A stretch of 64,000 nt of DNA from Sympetrum striolatum (taxonomy: Eukaryota > Arthropoda > Insecta > Odonata > Libellulidae). Positions 28,391 through 41,180 of this stretch are shown here, one piece after another (position 1 is the stretch's first letter; every line of letters begins with the position of its first letter). Where the stretch lies: positions 1 through 64,000 of the forward strand of contig CANPUZ010000051.1 in the NCBI GenBank assembly GCA_947579665.1, written 5' to 3'. The notes beneath the pieces were generated by a model. It did no database searches. It saw only the letters and a program-made list of their open reading frames with translations, and was not told the origin of the DNA. Position numbers and translations under genes: made by a program.

Positions 28391-29918
28391 TTTGTTAAAA
28401 TAAAAAAAAATTTTGTAAAAGATTTGGTTTTTTTCATTAATTATCTTCATTTTTAACCAAAATTTGTCTTGTATTTTTCAAATTTAAGAAAAAAAATCAA
28501 GAATTTGTTAAAATAAAAATATTTTTTGTAAAAGATTTTGTTTTTTTCAGTAATTATCTTCATTTTTAACCAAAATTTGTCTTGTATTTTTCAAATTTAA
28601 GGAAAAAAATCCAGAATTTGATAAAATAAAAAGATTTTTTGTAAAAGATTTGGTTTTTTTCATTAATTATCTTCATTTTTAACCAAATTTTGTCTTGTAT
28701 TTTTCAAATTTAAGGAAAAAAATCCAGAATTTGATAAAATAAAAAGATTTTTTGTAAAAGATTTGGTTTTTTTCAGTAATTATCTTCATATTTAACCAAA
28801 ATTTGTGTAGCTTTTTTCAAATTTAAGAAAAAAAAATCCAGAATTTGTTAAAATAAAAAAATTATTTGTAAAAGATTTGGTTTTTTTCAGTAATTATCTT
28901 CATTTTTAACCAAAATTTGTGTAGGATTTTTCAAATTTAAGGAAAAAAATCCAGAATTTGATAAAATAAAAAGATTTTCTGTAAAAGATTTGGTTTTTTT
29001 CAGTAATTATCTTCATTTTTAACCAAAATTTGTCTTGTATTTTTCAAATTTAAGGAAAAAAATCCAGAATTTGATAAAATAAAAAGATTTTTTGTAAAAG
29101 ATTTGTTTTTTTTTTCATTAATTATCTTCATTTTTAACCAAAATTTGTGTAGGATTTTTCAAATTTAAAAAAAAATCCAGAATTTGTTAAAATAAAAAAT
29201 TTTTCGTAAAAGATTTGTTTTTTTTCATTAATTATCTTAATTTTTAACCAAAATTTGTGTAGCTTTTTTCAAATTTAAAAAAAAAATTCAGAATTTGTTA
29301 AAATAAAAAAATTTTTTGCAAAAGATTTGGTTTTCTTCATTAATTATCTTCATTTTTAACCAAAATTTGTCTTGTATTTTTCAAATTTAAGAAAAAAAAT
29401 CCAGAATTTGTTAAAATAAAAAGATTTTTTTAAAAGATTTCGTTTATTTCATTAATTATCTTCATTTTTAACCAAAATTTGTGTAGGATTTTTCAAATTT
29501 AAGGAAAAAAATCCAGAATTTGATAAAATAAAAAGATTTTTGTAAAAGATTTGGTTTTTTTCATTAATAATCTTCATTTTTAACCAAAATTTGTCTTGTA
29601 TTTTTCAAATTTAAGGAAAAAAATCCAGAATTTGATAAAATAAAAAGATTTTTTGTAAAAGATTTGGTTTTTTTCAGTAATTACCTTCATTTTTAACCAA
29701 AATTTGTGTAGCTTTTTTCAAATTTAAGAAAAAAAAAATCCAGAATTTGTTAAAATAAAAAGATTTTTTGTAAAAGATTTGTTTTTTTTCAGTAATTATC
29801 TTCATTTTTAACCAAAATTTGTGTAGGATTTTTCAAATTTAAGGGGAAAAATCCAGAATTTGATAAAATAAAAAGATTTTTTGTAAAAGATTTGGTTTTT
29901 TTCATTAATTATCTTCAT
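25866..29918 (+). repeat. Satellite block, type B/C
   Basis: Divergent units with AACC, GTAAAAG and mixed GTAGCT, CTTGTA and CTTGGA variants. The block ends at about 29,918 with an abrupt return to AGCC...GTACAAG. Confidence 0.8.
28400..29905 (+). repeat. Type-B higher-order segment, copy 1
   Basis: Markers ACCAAATTTTGTCTTG (28,682), AAAATTATTTGTAAAAG (about 28,858) and AAGGGGAAAA (29,841) recur in order at 38,711, 38,888 and 39,871, with offset 10,029. Near 28.5 kb this copy has one more unit than the copy at 38.6 kb. A third version of its left part lies at about 41,030-41,400 and has the extra unit. Confidence 0.75.
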
Positions 29919-32900
29919 TTTTAGCCAAAATTTGTGTAGGATTTTTCAAATTTAAGGAAAAAAATCCAGAATTTGATAAAATAAAAAGATTTTTTGTACA
30001 AGATTTGGTTTTTTTCATTAATTATCTTCATTTTTAGCCAAAATTTGTATAGGATTTTTCAAATTTAAGGAAAAAACTCCAGAATTTGATAAAATAAAAA
30101 GATTTTTTGTACAAGATTTGGTTTTTTTCATTAATTATCTTCATTTTTAGCCAAAATTTGTGTAGGATTTTTCAAATTTAAGGAAAAAAATCCAGAATTT
30201 GATAAAATAAAAAGATTTTTTGTACAAGATTTGGTTTTTTTCAGTAATTATCTTCATTTTTCTCCAAAATTTGTGTAGGATTTTTCAAATTTAAGGAAAA
30301 AAATCCAGAATTTGATAAAATAAAAAGATTTTTTGTACAAGATTTGGTTTTTTTCATTAATTATCTTCATTTTTAGCCAAAATTTGTGTAGGATTTTTCA
30401 AATTTAAGGAAAAAAATCCAGAATTTGATAAAATAAAAAGATTTTTTGTACAAGATTTGGTTTTTTTCAGTAATTATCTTCATTTTTAGCCAAAATTTGT
30501 GTAGGATTTTTCAAATTTAAGGAAAAAAATCCAGAATTTGATAAAATAAAAAGATTTTTTGTACAAGATTTGGTTTTTTTCATTAATTATCTTCATTTTT
30601 AGCCAAAATTTGTGTAGGATTTTTCAAATTTAAGGAAAAAAATCCAGAATTTGATAAAATAAAAAGATCTTTTGTACAAGATTTGGTTTTTTTCAGTAAT
30701 TATCTTCATTTTTAGCCAAAATTTGTGTAGGATTTTTCAAATTTAAGGAAAAAAATCCAGAATTTGATAAAATAAAAAGATTTTTTGTACAAGATTTGGT
30801 TTTTTTCATTAATTATCTTCATTTTTAGCCAAAATTTGTGTAGGAATTTTCAAATTTAAGGAAAAAAATCCAGAATTTGATAAAATAAAAAGATTTTTTG
30901 TACAAGATTTGGTTTTTTTCAGTAATTATCTTCATTTTTAGCCAAAATTTGTGTAGGATTTTTCAAATTTAAGGAAAAAAATCCAGAATTTGATAAAATA
31001 AAAAGATTTTTTGTACAAGATTTGGTTTTTTTCATTAATTATCTTCATTTTTAGCCAAAATTTGTGTAGGATTTTTCAAATTTAAGGAAAAAAATCCAGA
31101 ATTTGATAAAATAAAAAGATTTTTTGTACAAGATTTGGTTTTTTTCATTAATTATCTTCATTTTTAGCCAAAATTTGTGTAGGATTTTTCAAATTTAAGG
31201 AAAAAAATCCAGAATTTGATAAAATAAAAAGATTTTTTGTACAAGATTTGGTATTTTTCATTAATTATCTTCATTTTTAGCCAAAATTTGTGTAGGATTT
31301 TTCAAATTTAAGGAAAAAAATCCAGAATTTGATAAAATAAAAAGATTTTTTGTACAAGATTTGGTATTTTTCATTAATTATCTTCATTTTTAGCCAAAAT
31401 TTGTGTAGGATTTTTCAAATTTAAGGAAAAAAATCCAGAATTTGATAAAATAAAAAGATTTTTTGGACAAGATTTGGTATTTTTCATTAATTATCTTCAT
31501 TTTTAGCCAAAATTTGTGTAGGATTTTTCAAATTTAAGGAAAAAAATCCAGAATTTGATAAAATAAAAAGATTTTTTGGACAAGATTTGGTTTTTTACAT
31601 TAATTATCTTCATTTTTAGCCAAAATTTGTGTAGGTTTTTTAAATTTAAGGAAAAAAATCCAGAATTTGGTAAAATAAAAAGATTTTTTGTACAAGATTT
31701 GGTATTTTTCAGTAATTATCTTCATTTTTAGCCAAAATTTGTGTAGGATTTTTCAAATTTAAGGAAAAAAATCCAGAATTTGATAAAATAAAAAGATTTT
31801 TTGTACAAGATTTGGTATTTTTCATTAATTATCTTCATTTTTAGCCAAAATTTGTGTAGGATTTTTCAAATTTAAGGAAAAAAATCCAGAATTTGATAAA
31901 ATAAAAAGATTTTTTGGACAAGATTTGGTTTTTTTCATTAATTATCTTCATTTTTAGCCAAAATTTGTGTAGGATTTTTCAAATTTAAGGAAAAAAATCC
32001 AGAATTTGATAAAATAAAAAGATTTTTTGTACAAGATTTGGTTTTTTTCATTAATTATCTTCATTTTTAGCCAAAATTTGTGTAGGATTTTTCAAATTTA
32101 AGGAAAAAAATCCAGAATTTGCTAAAATAAAAAGATTTTTTGTACAAGATTTGGTTTTTTCAGTAATTATCTTCATTTTTAGCCAAAATTTTAGGAAAAA
32201 AATCCAGAATTTGATTAAATAAAAAGATTTTTTGTACAAGATTTGGTTTTTTTCAGTAATTATCTTCATTTTTAGCCAAAATTTGTGTAGGATTTTTCAA
32301 ATTTAAGGAAAAAATCCAGAATTTGATAAAATAAAAAGATTTTTTGTACAAGATTTGGTTTTTTTCATTAATTATCTTCATTTTTAGCCAAAATTTGTGT
32401 AGGAATTTTCAAATTTAAGGAAAAAAATCCAGAATTTGATAAAATAAAAAGATTTTTTGTACAAGATTTGGTTTTTTTCAGTAATTATCTTCATTTTTAG
32501 CCAAAATTTGTGTAGGATTTTTCAAATTTAAGGAAAAAAATCCAGAATTTGATAAAATAAAAAGATTTTTTGTACAAGATTTGGTTTTTTTCATTAATTA
32601 TCTTCATTTTTAGCCAAAATTTGTGTAGGATTTTTCAAATTTAAGGAAAAAAATCCAGAATTTGATAAAATAAAAAGATTTTTTGTACAAGATTTGGTTT
32701 TTTTCATTAATTATCTTCATTTTTAGCCAAAATTTGTGTAGGATTTTTCAAATTTAAGGAAAAAAATCCAGAATTTGATAAAATAAAAAGATTTTTTGTA
32801 CAAGATTTGGTTTTTTTCATTAATTATCTTCATTTTTAGCCAAAATTTGTGTAGGATTTTTCAAATTTAAGGAAAAAAATCCAGAATTTGATAAAATAAA

Positions 32901-33525
32901 AAGATTTTTTGGTACAAGATTTGGTTTTTTTCATTAATTATCTTCATTTTTAGCCAAAATTTGTGTAGGATTTTTCAAATTTAAGGAAAAAAATCCAGAA
33001 TTTGATAAAATAAAAAGATTTTTTGTACAAGATTTGGTATTTTTCATTAATTATCTTCATTTTTAGCCAAAATTTGTGTAGGATTTTTCAAATTTAAGGA
33101 AAAAAATCCAGAATTTGATAAAATAAAAAGATTTTTTGGACAAGATTTGGTATTTTTCATTAATTATCTTCATTTTTAGCCAAAATTTGTGTAGGATTTT
33201 TCAAATTTAAGGAAAAAAATCCAGAATTTGATAAAATAAAAAGATTTTTTGGACAAGATTTGGTTTTTTTCATTAATTATCTTCATTTTTAGCCAAAATT
33301 TGTGTAGGATTTTTAAATTTAAGGAAAAAAATCCAGAATTTGGTAAAATAAAAAGATTTTTTGTACAAGATTTGGTATTTTTCAGTAATTATCTTCATTT
33401 TTAGCCAAAATTTGTGTAGGATTTTTCAAATTTAAGGAAAAAAATCCAGAATTTGGTAAAATAAAAAGATTTTTTGTACAAGATTTGGTTTTTTTCATGA
33501 ATTATCTTCATTTTTAGCCAAAATT
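29919..33525 (+). repeat. Satellite block, type A
   Basis: Type-A units. Most of the block is the right copy of 22.8-25.9 kb. A unique TTTTTCTCC replaces TTTTTAGCC near 30,261. The block ends in an AGCC unit that turns into GTGTAGCTTTTTT at about 33,530. Confidence 0.8.
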
Positions 33526-36048
33526 TGTGTAGCTTTTTTCAAATTTAAGAAAAAAAAACCAGAATTTGTTAAAATAAAAAAATTTTTTGTATAAGATATG
33601 GTTTTTTTCATTAATTATCTTCATTTTTAACCAAAATTAGTCTTGTATTTTTTAAATTTAAGGAAAAAAATCAAGAATTTGTTAAAATAAAAATATTTTT
33701 TGTAAAAGATTTTGTTTTTTTCAGTAATTATCTTCATTTTTAACCAAAATTTGTCTTGTATTTTTCAAATTTAAGGAAAAAAATCCAGAATTTGATAAAA
33801 TAAAAAGATTTTTTGTAAATGATTTGGTTTTTTTTCAGTAATTTCTTCATTTTTAACCAAAATTTGTGTAGCTTTCTTCAAATTTAAGAAAAAAAATCCA
33901 GAATTTGTTAAAATAAAAAAATTTTTCGTAAAAGATTTGTTTTTTTTCATTAATTATCATCATTTTCAACCAAAATTTGTGAGGATTTTTCAAATTTAAA
34001 AAAAAAATCCAGAATTTGTTAAAATAAAAAAATTTTTCGTAAAAGATTTGTTTTTTTTCATTAATTATCTTCATTTTTAACCAAAATTTGTGTAGCTTTT
34101 TTCAAATTTAAAAAAAAAATTCAGAATTTGTTAAAATAAAAAAATTTTTTGCAAAAGATTTGGTTTTCTTCATTAATTATCTTCATTTTTAACCAAAATT
34201 TGTATTGTATTTTTCAAATTTAAGAAAAAAAATCCAGAATTTGTTAAAATAAAAAGATTTTTTTAAAATATTTCGTTTATTTCATTAATTATCTTCATTT
34301 TTAACCAAAATTTGTGAAGGATATTTCAAATTTAAGGAAAAAAATCCAGAATTTGATAAAATAAAAAGATTTTTTGTAAAAGATTTGGTTTTTTTCATTA
34401 ATAATCTTCATTTTTAACCAAAATTTGTCTTGTATTTTTCAAATTTAAGGAAAAAAATCCAGAATTTGATAAAATAAAAAGAATATTTGTAAAAGATTTG
34501 GTTTTTTTCAGTAATTACCTTCATTTTTAACCAAAATTTGTGTAGCTTTTTTCAAATTTAAGAAAAAAAAATCCAGAATTTGTTAAAATAAAAAGATTTT
34601 TTGTAAAAGATTTGTTTTTTTTCAGTAATTATATTCATTTTTAACCAAAATTTGTGTAGGATTTTTCAAATTTAAGGGGAAAAATCCAGAATTTGATAAA
34701 ATAAAAAGATTTTTTGTAAAAGATTTGATTTTTTTCATTAATTATCTTCATTTTTAGACAAAATTTGTCTTGGATTTTTCAAATTTAAGGAAAAAAATCC
34801 AGAATTTGATAAAATAAAAAGATATTTTGTAATAGATTTGGTCTTTTTCAGTAATTATCTTCATTTTTAACCAAAATTTGTGTAGGATTTTTCAAATTTA
34901 AGGAAAAAAATCCAGAATTTGATAAAATAAAAAGATTTTCTGTAAAAGATATTGTTTTTTTCATTAATTATCTTCATTTTTAGCTAAAATTTGTCTTGGA
35001 TTTTTCAAATTTAAGGAAAAAAATCCAGAATTTGATAAAATAAAAAGATTTTTTGTAATTGATTTGGTTTTTTTCAGTAATTATCTTCTTTTTTAACCAA
35101 AATTTGTGTAGGATTTTTCAAATTTAAGGAAAAAAATCCAGAATTTGATAAAATAAAAAGATTTTTCGTAAAAGATTTTGTTTTTTTCAGTAATTATCTT
35201 CATTTTTAACCAAAATTTGTGTAGGTTTTTCAAATTTAAGAAAAAAAATTCAGAATTTGATAAAATAAAAAGATTTTTTGTAATTGATTTGATTTTTTTC
35301 ATTAATTATCTTCATCTTTAACCAAAATTTGTGTACCTTTTTTGAAATTTAGGAAAAAAAATCCAGAATTTTTTTATAATAAAAAAATTTTTTTGTAAAA
35401 GATTTGGTTTTCTTCAGTAATTATCTTCATTTTTAACCAAAATTTGTGTAGCTTTTTTCAAATTTAAGAAAAAAAATCCAGAATTTGTTAAAATAAAAAA
35501 ATTTTCTGTAAAAGATTTGGTTTTTTTCAGTAATTATCTTCATTTTTAACAAAAATTTGTGTAGGATTTTTCAAATTTAAGGAAAAAAATCCAGAATTTG
35601 ATAAAATAAAAAGATTTTTTGTAAAAGATTTGGTTTTTTTCAATTATTATCTTCATTTTTAGCCAAAATTTGTCTTGGATTTTTCAAATTTAAGGAAAAA
35701 AATCCAGAATTTGATAAAATAAAAAGATTTTCTGTAAAAGATTTGGTTTTTTTCAGTAATTATTTTCATTTTTAACCAAAATTTGTGTAGAAAATTTCAA
35801 ATTTAAGGAAAAAAATCCAGAATTTGATAAAATAAAAAGATTTTCTGTTAAAGATTTGGTTTTTTTCATTAATTATCTTCATTTTTAGCCAAAATTTGTC
35901 TTGGATTTTTCATATTTAAGGAAAAAAATCCAGAATTTGATAAAATAAAAAGATTTTTTGTAAAAGATTTGGTCTTTTTCAGTTATTATCTTCATTTTTA
36001 ACCAAAATTTGTGTAGGATTTTTCAAATTTAAGAAAAAAATCCAGAAT
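30400..36048 (+). repeat. Long intra-array duplication, right copy
   Basis: Partner of the segment at 22,850-28,390, with the same rare markers in the same order. It includes both type-A and type-B blocks and their junction, so the duplication happened after that junction formed. After 36,048 the two copies diverge: GATAATATAAAAAG here against GTTAAAATAAAAAAAAA on the left. Confidence 0.85.
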
Positions 36049-36639
36049 TTGATAATATAAAAAGATTTTTTGTAAAAGATTTGTTTTTTTTCATTAATTA
36101 TCTTCATTTTTAACCAAAATTAGGGTAGCTTTTTTCAAATTTAAGATAAAAAAATCCAGAATTTGTTGAAATAAAAAAAATTTTTTGTAAGAGATTTGGT
36201 TTTTTTCAGTAACTAACTTCATTTTTAACCAAAATTTGTGTAGCTTTTTTCAAATTTAAGAAAAAAAATCCAGAATTTGTTAAAATAAAAAATTTTTCGT
36301 AAAAGATTTGGTTTTTTTCAGTAATTATCTTCTTTTTTAACCAAAATTTGTGTAGCTTTTTTCAAATTTAAGAAAAAAAAAACAGAATTTGTTGAAATAA
36401 AGAAATTTTTTTAAAAGATTTCGTTTATTTCATTAATTATCTTCATTTTTAACCAAAATCAGTATTGTATTTTTTAAATTTAAGGAAAAAAATCAAGAAT
36501 TTGTTAAAATAAAAATATGTTTTGTAAAAGATTTTGTTTTTTTCAGTAATTATCTTCATTTTTAACCAAAATTTGTCTTGTATTTTTCAAATTTAAGGAA
36601 AAAAATCCAGAATTTGATAAAATAAAAAGATTTTTTGTA

Positions 36640-38690
36640 AAAGATTTGTTTTTTTTTTCATTAATTATCTTCATTTTTAACCAAAATTTGTGTAGGATTT
36701 TTCAAATTTAAAAAAAAATCCAGAATTTGTTAAAATAAAAAAATTTTTCGTAAAAGATTTGTTTTTTTTCATTAATTATCTTCATTTTTAACCAAAATTT
36801 GTGTAGCTTTTTTCAAATTTAAAAAAAAAATTCAGAATTTGTTAAAATAAAAAAATTTTTTGCAAAAGATTTGGTTTTCTTCATTAATTATCTTCATTTT
36901 TAACCAAAATTTGTCTTGTATTTTTCAAATTTAAGAAAAAAAATCCAGAATTTGTTAAAATAAAAAGATTTTTTTAAAAGATTTCGTTTATTTCATTAAT
37001 TATCTTCATTTTTAACCAAAATTTGTGTAGGATTTTTCAAATTTAAGGAAAAAAATCCAGAATTTGATAAAATAAAAAGATTTTTGTAAAAGATTTGGTT
37101 TTTTTCATTAATAATCTTCATTTTTAACCAAAATTTGTCTTGTATTTTTCAAATTTAAGGAAAAAAATCCAGAATTTGATAAAATAAAAAGATTTTTTGT
37201 AAAAGATTTGGTTTTTTTCAGTAATTACCTTCATTTTTAACCAAAATTTGTGTAGCTTTTTTCAAATTTAAGAAAAAAAAAATCCAGAATTTGTTAAAAT
37301 AAAAAGATTTTTTGTAAAAGATTTGTTTTTTTTCAGTAATTATCTTCATTTTTAACCAAAATTTGTGTAGGATTTTTCAAATTTAAGGGGAAAAATCCAG
37401 AATTTGATAAAATAAAAAGATTTTTTCTAAAAGATTTGGTTTTTTTCATTAATTATCTTCATTTTTAGACAAAATTTGTCTTGGATTTTTCAAATTTAAG
37501 GAAAAAAATCCAGAATTTGATAAAATAAAAAGATATTTTGTAAAAGATTTGGTCTTTTTCAGTAATTATCTTCATTTTTAACCAAAATTTGTGTAGGATT
37601 TTTCAAATTTAAGGAAAAAAATCCAGAATTTGATAAAATAAAAAGATTTTCTGTAAAAGATATGGTTTTTTTCATTAATTATCTTCATTTTTAGCTAAAA
37701 TTTGTCTTGGATTTTTCAAATTTAAGGAAAAAAATCCAGAATTTGATAAAATAAAAAGATTTTTTGTAATAGATTTGGTTTTTTTCAGTAATTATCTTTT
37801 TTTTAACCAAAATTTGTGTAGGATTTTTCAAATTTAAGGAAAAAAATCCAGAATTTGATAAAATAAAAAGATTTTCTGTAAAAGATTTGGTTTTTTTCAG
37901 TAATTATCTTCATTTTTAACCAAAATTTGTGTAGCTTTTTTCAAATTTAAGAAAAAAAATTCAGAATTTGATAAAATAAAAAAATTTTTTGTGAAAGATT
38001 TGGTTTTTTTCAGTAATTATCTTCATTTTTAACCAAAATTTGTGTATCTTTCTTCAAATTTAAGAAAAAAAATCCAGAATTTGTTAAAATAAAAAAATTT
38101 TTTGTAAAAGATTTGGTTTTTTTCAGTAATTATCTTCATTTTTAGCCAAAATTTGTGTGGGATTTTTCAAATATATAAGAAAAAAATCCAGAATTTGATA
38201 AAATAAAAAGATTTTTTATAGAAGATTTGTTTTTTTTCATTAATTATCTTCATTTTTAACCAATATTTGTGTAGGATTTTTCAAATTCAAGGAAAAAAAA
38301 TCAAGAATTTGATAAAATAAAAAGATTTTTTGGAAAAGATTTGTTTTTTTTTCATTAATTATCTTCATTTTTAACCAAAATTTGTATAGCTTTTTTCAAA
38401 TTAAAGAAAATAAATCCAGAATTTGTTAAAATAAAAAAAGTTTTCGTAAAGATTTGGTTTTTTCAGTAATTATCTTCATTTTCAACCATAATTTGTGTAG
38501 CTTTTTTCAAATTTAAGAAAAAAAATCCAGAATTTGTTAAAATAAAAAAAAATTTTGTAAAAGATTTGGTTTTTTTCATTAATTATCTTCATTTTTAACC
38601 AAAATTTGTCTTGTATTTTTCAAATTTAAGAAAAAAAATCAAGAATTTGTTAAAATAAAAATATTTTTTGTAAAAGATTTGGTTTTTTTC
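36640..38690 (+). repeat. 22-unit higher-order repeat (2,485 bp), copy 1
   Basis: Tandem partner at 39,125-41,180. Markers: the long T-run before CATTAATT (36,650 and 39,133), AAGGGGAAAA (37,387 and 39,872), and GTGTGGGATTTTTCAAATATATAAG (38,157 and 40,641). Offset is 2,485, one base short of 22 x 113. Confidence 0.8.
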
Positions 38691-39124
38691 ATTAATTATC
38701 TTCATTTTTAACCAAATTTTGTCTTGTATTTTTCAAATTTAAGGAAAAAAATCCAGAATTTGATAAAATAAAAAGATTTTTTGTAAAAGATTTGGTTTTT
38801 TTCAGTAATTATCTTCATATTTAACCAAAATTTGTGTAGCTTTTTTCAAATTTAAGAAAAAAAAATCCAGAATTTGTTAAAATAAAAAAATTATTTGTAA
38901 AAGATTTGGTTTTTTTCAGTAATTATCTTCATTTTTAACCAAAATTTGTGTAGGATTTTTCAAATTTAAGGAAAAAAATCCAGAATTTGATAAAATAAAA
39001 AGATTTTCTGTAAAAGATTTGGTTTTTTTCAGTAATTATCTTCATTTTTAACCAAAATTTGTCTTGTATTTTTCAAATTTAAGGAAAAAAATCCAGAATT
39101 TGATAAAATAAAAAGATTTTTTGT

Positions 39125-41180
39125 AAAAGATTTGTTTTTTTTTTCATTAATTATCTTCATTTTTAACCAAAATTTGTGTAGGATTTTTCAAATTTAAAAA
39201 AAAATCCAGAATTTGTTAAAATAAAAAATTTTTCGTAAAAGATTTGTTTTTTTTCATTAATTATCTTAATTTTTAACCAAAATTTGTGTAGCTTTTTTCA
39301 AATTTAAAAAAAAAATTCAGAATTTGTTAAAATAAAAAAATTTTTTGCAAAAGATTTGGTTTTCTTCATTAATTATCTTCATTTTTAACCAAAATTTGTC
39401 TTGTATTTTTCAAATTTAAGAAAAAAAATCCAGAATTTGTTAAAATAAAAAGATTTTTTTAAAAGATTTCGTTTATTTCATTAATTATCTTCATTTTTAA
39501 CCAAAATTTGTGTAGGATTTTTCAAATTTAAGGAAAAAAATCCAGAATTTGATAAAATAAAAAGATTTTTGTAAAAGATTTGGTTTTTTTCATTAATAAT
39601 CTTCATTTTTAACCAAAATTTGTGTAGGATTTTTCAAATTTAAGGAAAAAAATCCAGAATTTGATAAAATAAAAAGATTTTTTGTAAAAGATTTGGTTTT
39701 TTTCAGTAATTACCTTCATTTTTAACCAAAATTTGTGTAGCTTTTTTCAAATTTAAGAAAAAAAAAATCCAGAATTTGTTAAAATAAAAAGATTTTTTGT
39801 AAAAGATTTGTTTTTTTTCAGTAATTATCTTCATTTTTAACCAAAATTTGTGTAGGATTTTTCAAATTTAAGGGGAAAAATCCAGAATTTGATAAAATAA
39901 AAAGATTTTTTGTAAAAGATTTGGTTTTTTTCATTAATTATCTTCATTTTTAGACAAAATTTGTCTTGGATTTTTCAAATTTAAGGAAAAAAATCCAGAA
40001 TTTGATAAAATAAAAAGATATTTTGTAAAAGATTTGGTCTTTTTCAGTAATTATCTTCATTTTTAACCAAAATTTGTGTAGGATTTTTCAAATTTAAGGA
40101 AAAAAATCCAGAATTTGATAAAATAAAAAGATTTTCTGTAAAAGATATGGTTTTTTTCATTAATTATCTTCATTTTTAGCTAAAATTTGTCTTGGATTTT
40201 TCAAATTTAAGGAAAAAAATCCAGAATTTGATAAAATAAAAAGATTTTTTGTAATAGATTTGGTTTTTTTCAGTAATTATCTTTTTTTTAACCAAAATTT
40301 GTGTAGGATTTTTCAAATTTAAGGAAAAAAATCCAGAATTTGATAAAATAAAAAGATTTTCTGTAAAAGATTTGGTTTTTTTCAGTAATTATCTTCATTT
40401 TTAACCAAAATTTGTGTAGCTTTTTTCAAATTTAAGAAAAAAAATTCAGAATTTGATAAAATAAAAAAATTTTTTGTAAAAGATTTGGTTTTTTTCAGTA
40501 ATTATCTTCATTTTTAACCAAAATTTGTGTATCTTTCTTCAAATTTAAGAAAAAAAATCCAGAATTTGTTAAAATAAAAAAATTTTTTGTAAAAGATTTG
40601 GTTTTTTTCAGTAATTATCTTCATTTTTAGCCAAAATTTGTGTGGGATTTTTCAAATATATAAGAAAAAAATCCAGAATTTGATAAAATAAAAAGATTTT
40701 TTATAGAAGATTTGTTTTTTTTCATTAATTATCTTCATTTTTAACCAATATTTGTGTAGGATTTTTCAAATTCAAGGAAAAAAAATCAAGAATTTGATAA
40801 AATAAAAAGATTTTTTGGAAAAGATTTGTTTTTTTTTCATTAATTATCTTCATTTTTAACCAAAATTTGTATAGCTTTTTTCAAATTAAAGAAAATAAAT
40901 CCAGAATTTGTTAAAATAAAAAAAGTTTTCGTAAAGATTTGGTTTTTTCAGTAATTATCTTCATTTTCAACCATAATTTGTGTAGCTTTTTTCAAATTTA
41001 AGAAAAAAAATCCAGAATTTGTTAAAATAAAAAAAAATGTTGTAAAAGATTTGGTTTTTTTCATTAATTATCTTCATTTTTAACCAAAATTTGTCTTGTA
41101 TTTTTCAAATTTAAGAAAAAAAATCAAGAATTTGTTAAAATAAAAATATTTTTTGTAAAAGATTTTGTTTTTTTCAGTAA
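39125..41180 (+). repeat. 22-unit higher-order repeat (2,485 bp), copy 2
   Basis: Same marker order as copy 1 at 36,640. A weaker third GTGTGGGATTTTTCAAATATAAGG at 41,885 suggests a further, more diverged relative. Confidence 0.8.

Noticed and set aside
1009..35302. Nine minus-strand open frames of 69-74 codons inside the satellite, similar to each other (KNLFIL, SGFFSLNLK)
   Set aside because: They are translations of the satellite itself. 113 is not a multiple of three, so frames rotate through the unit and stop after about two units; they exist only where small indels avoid stops.
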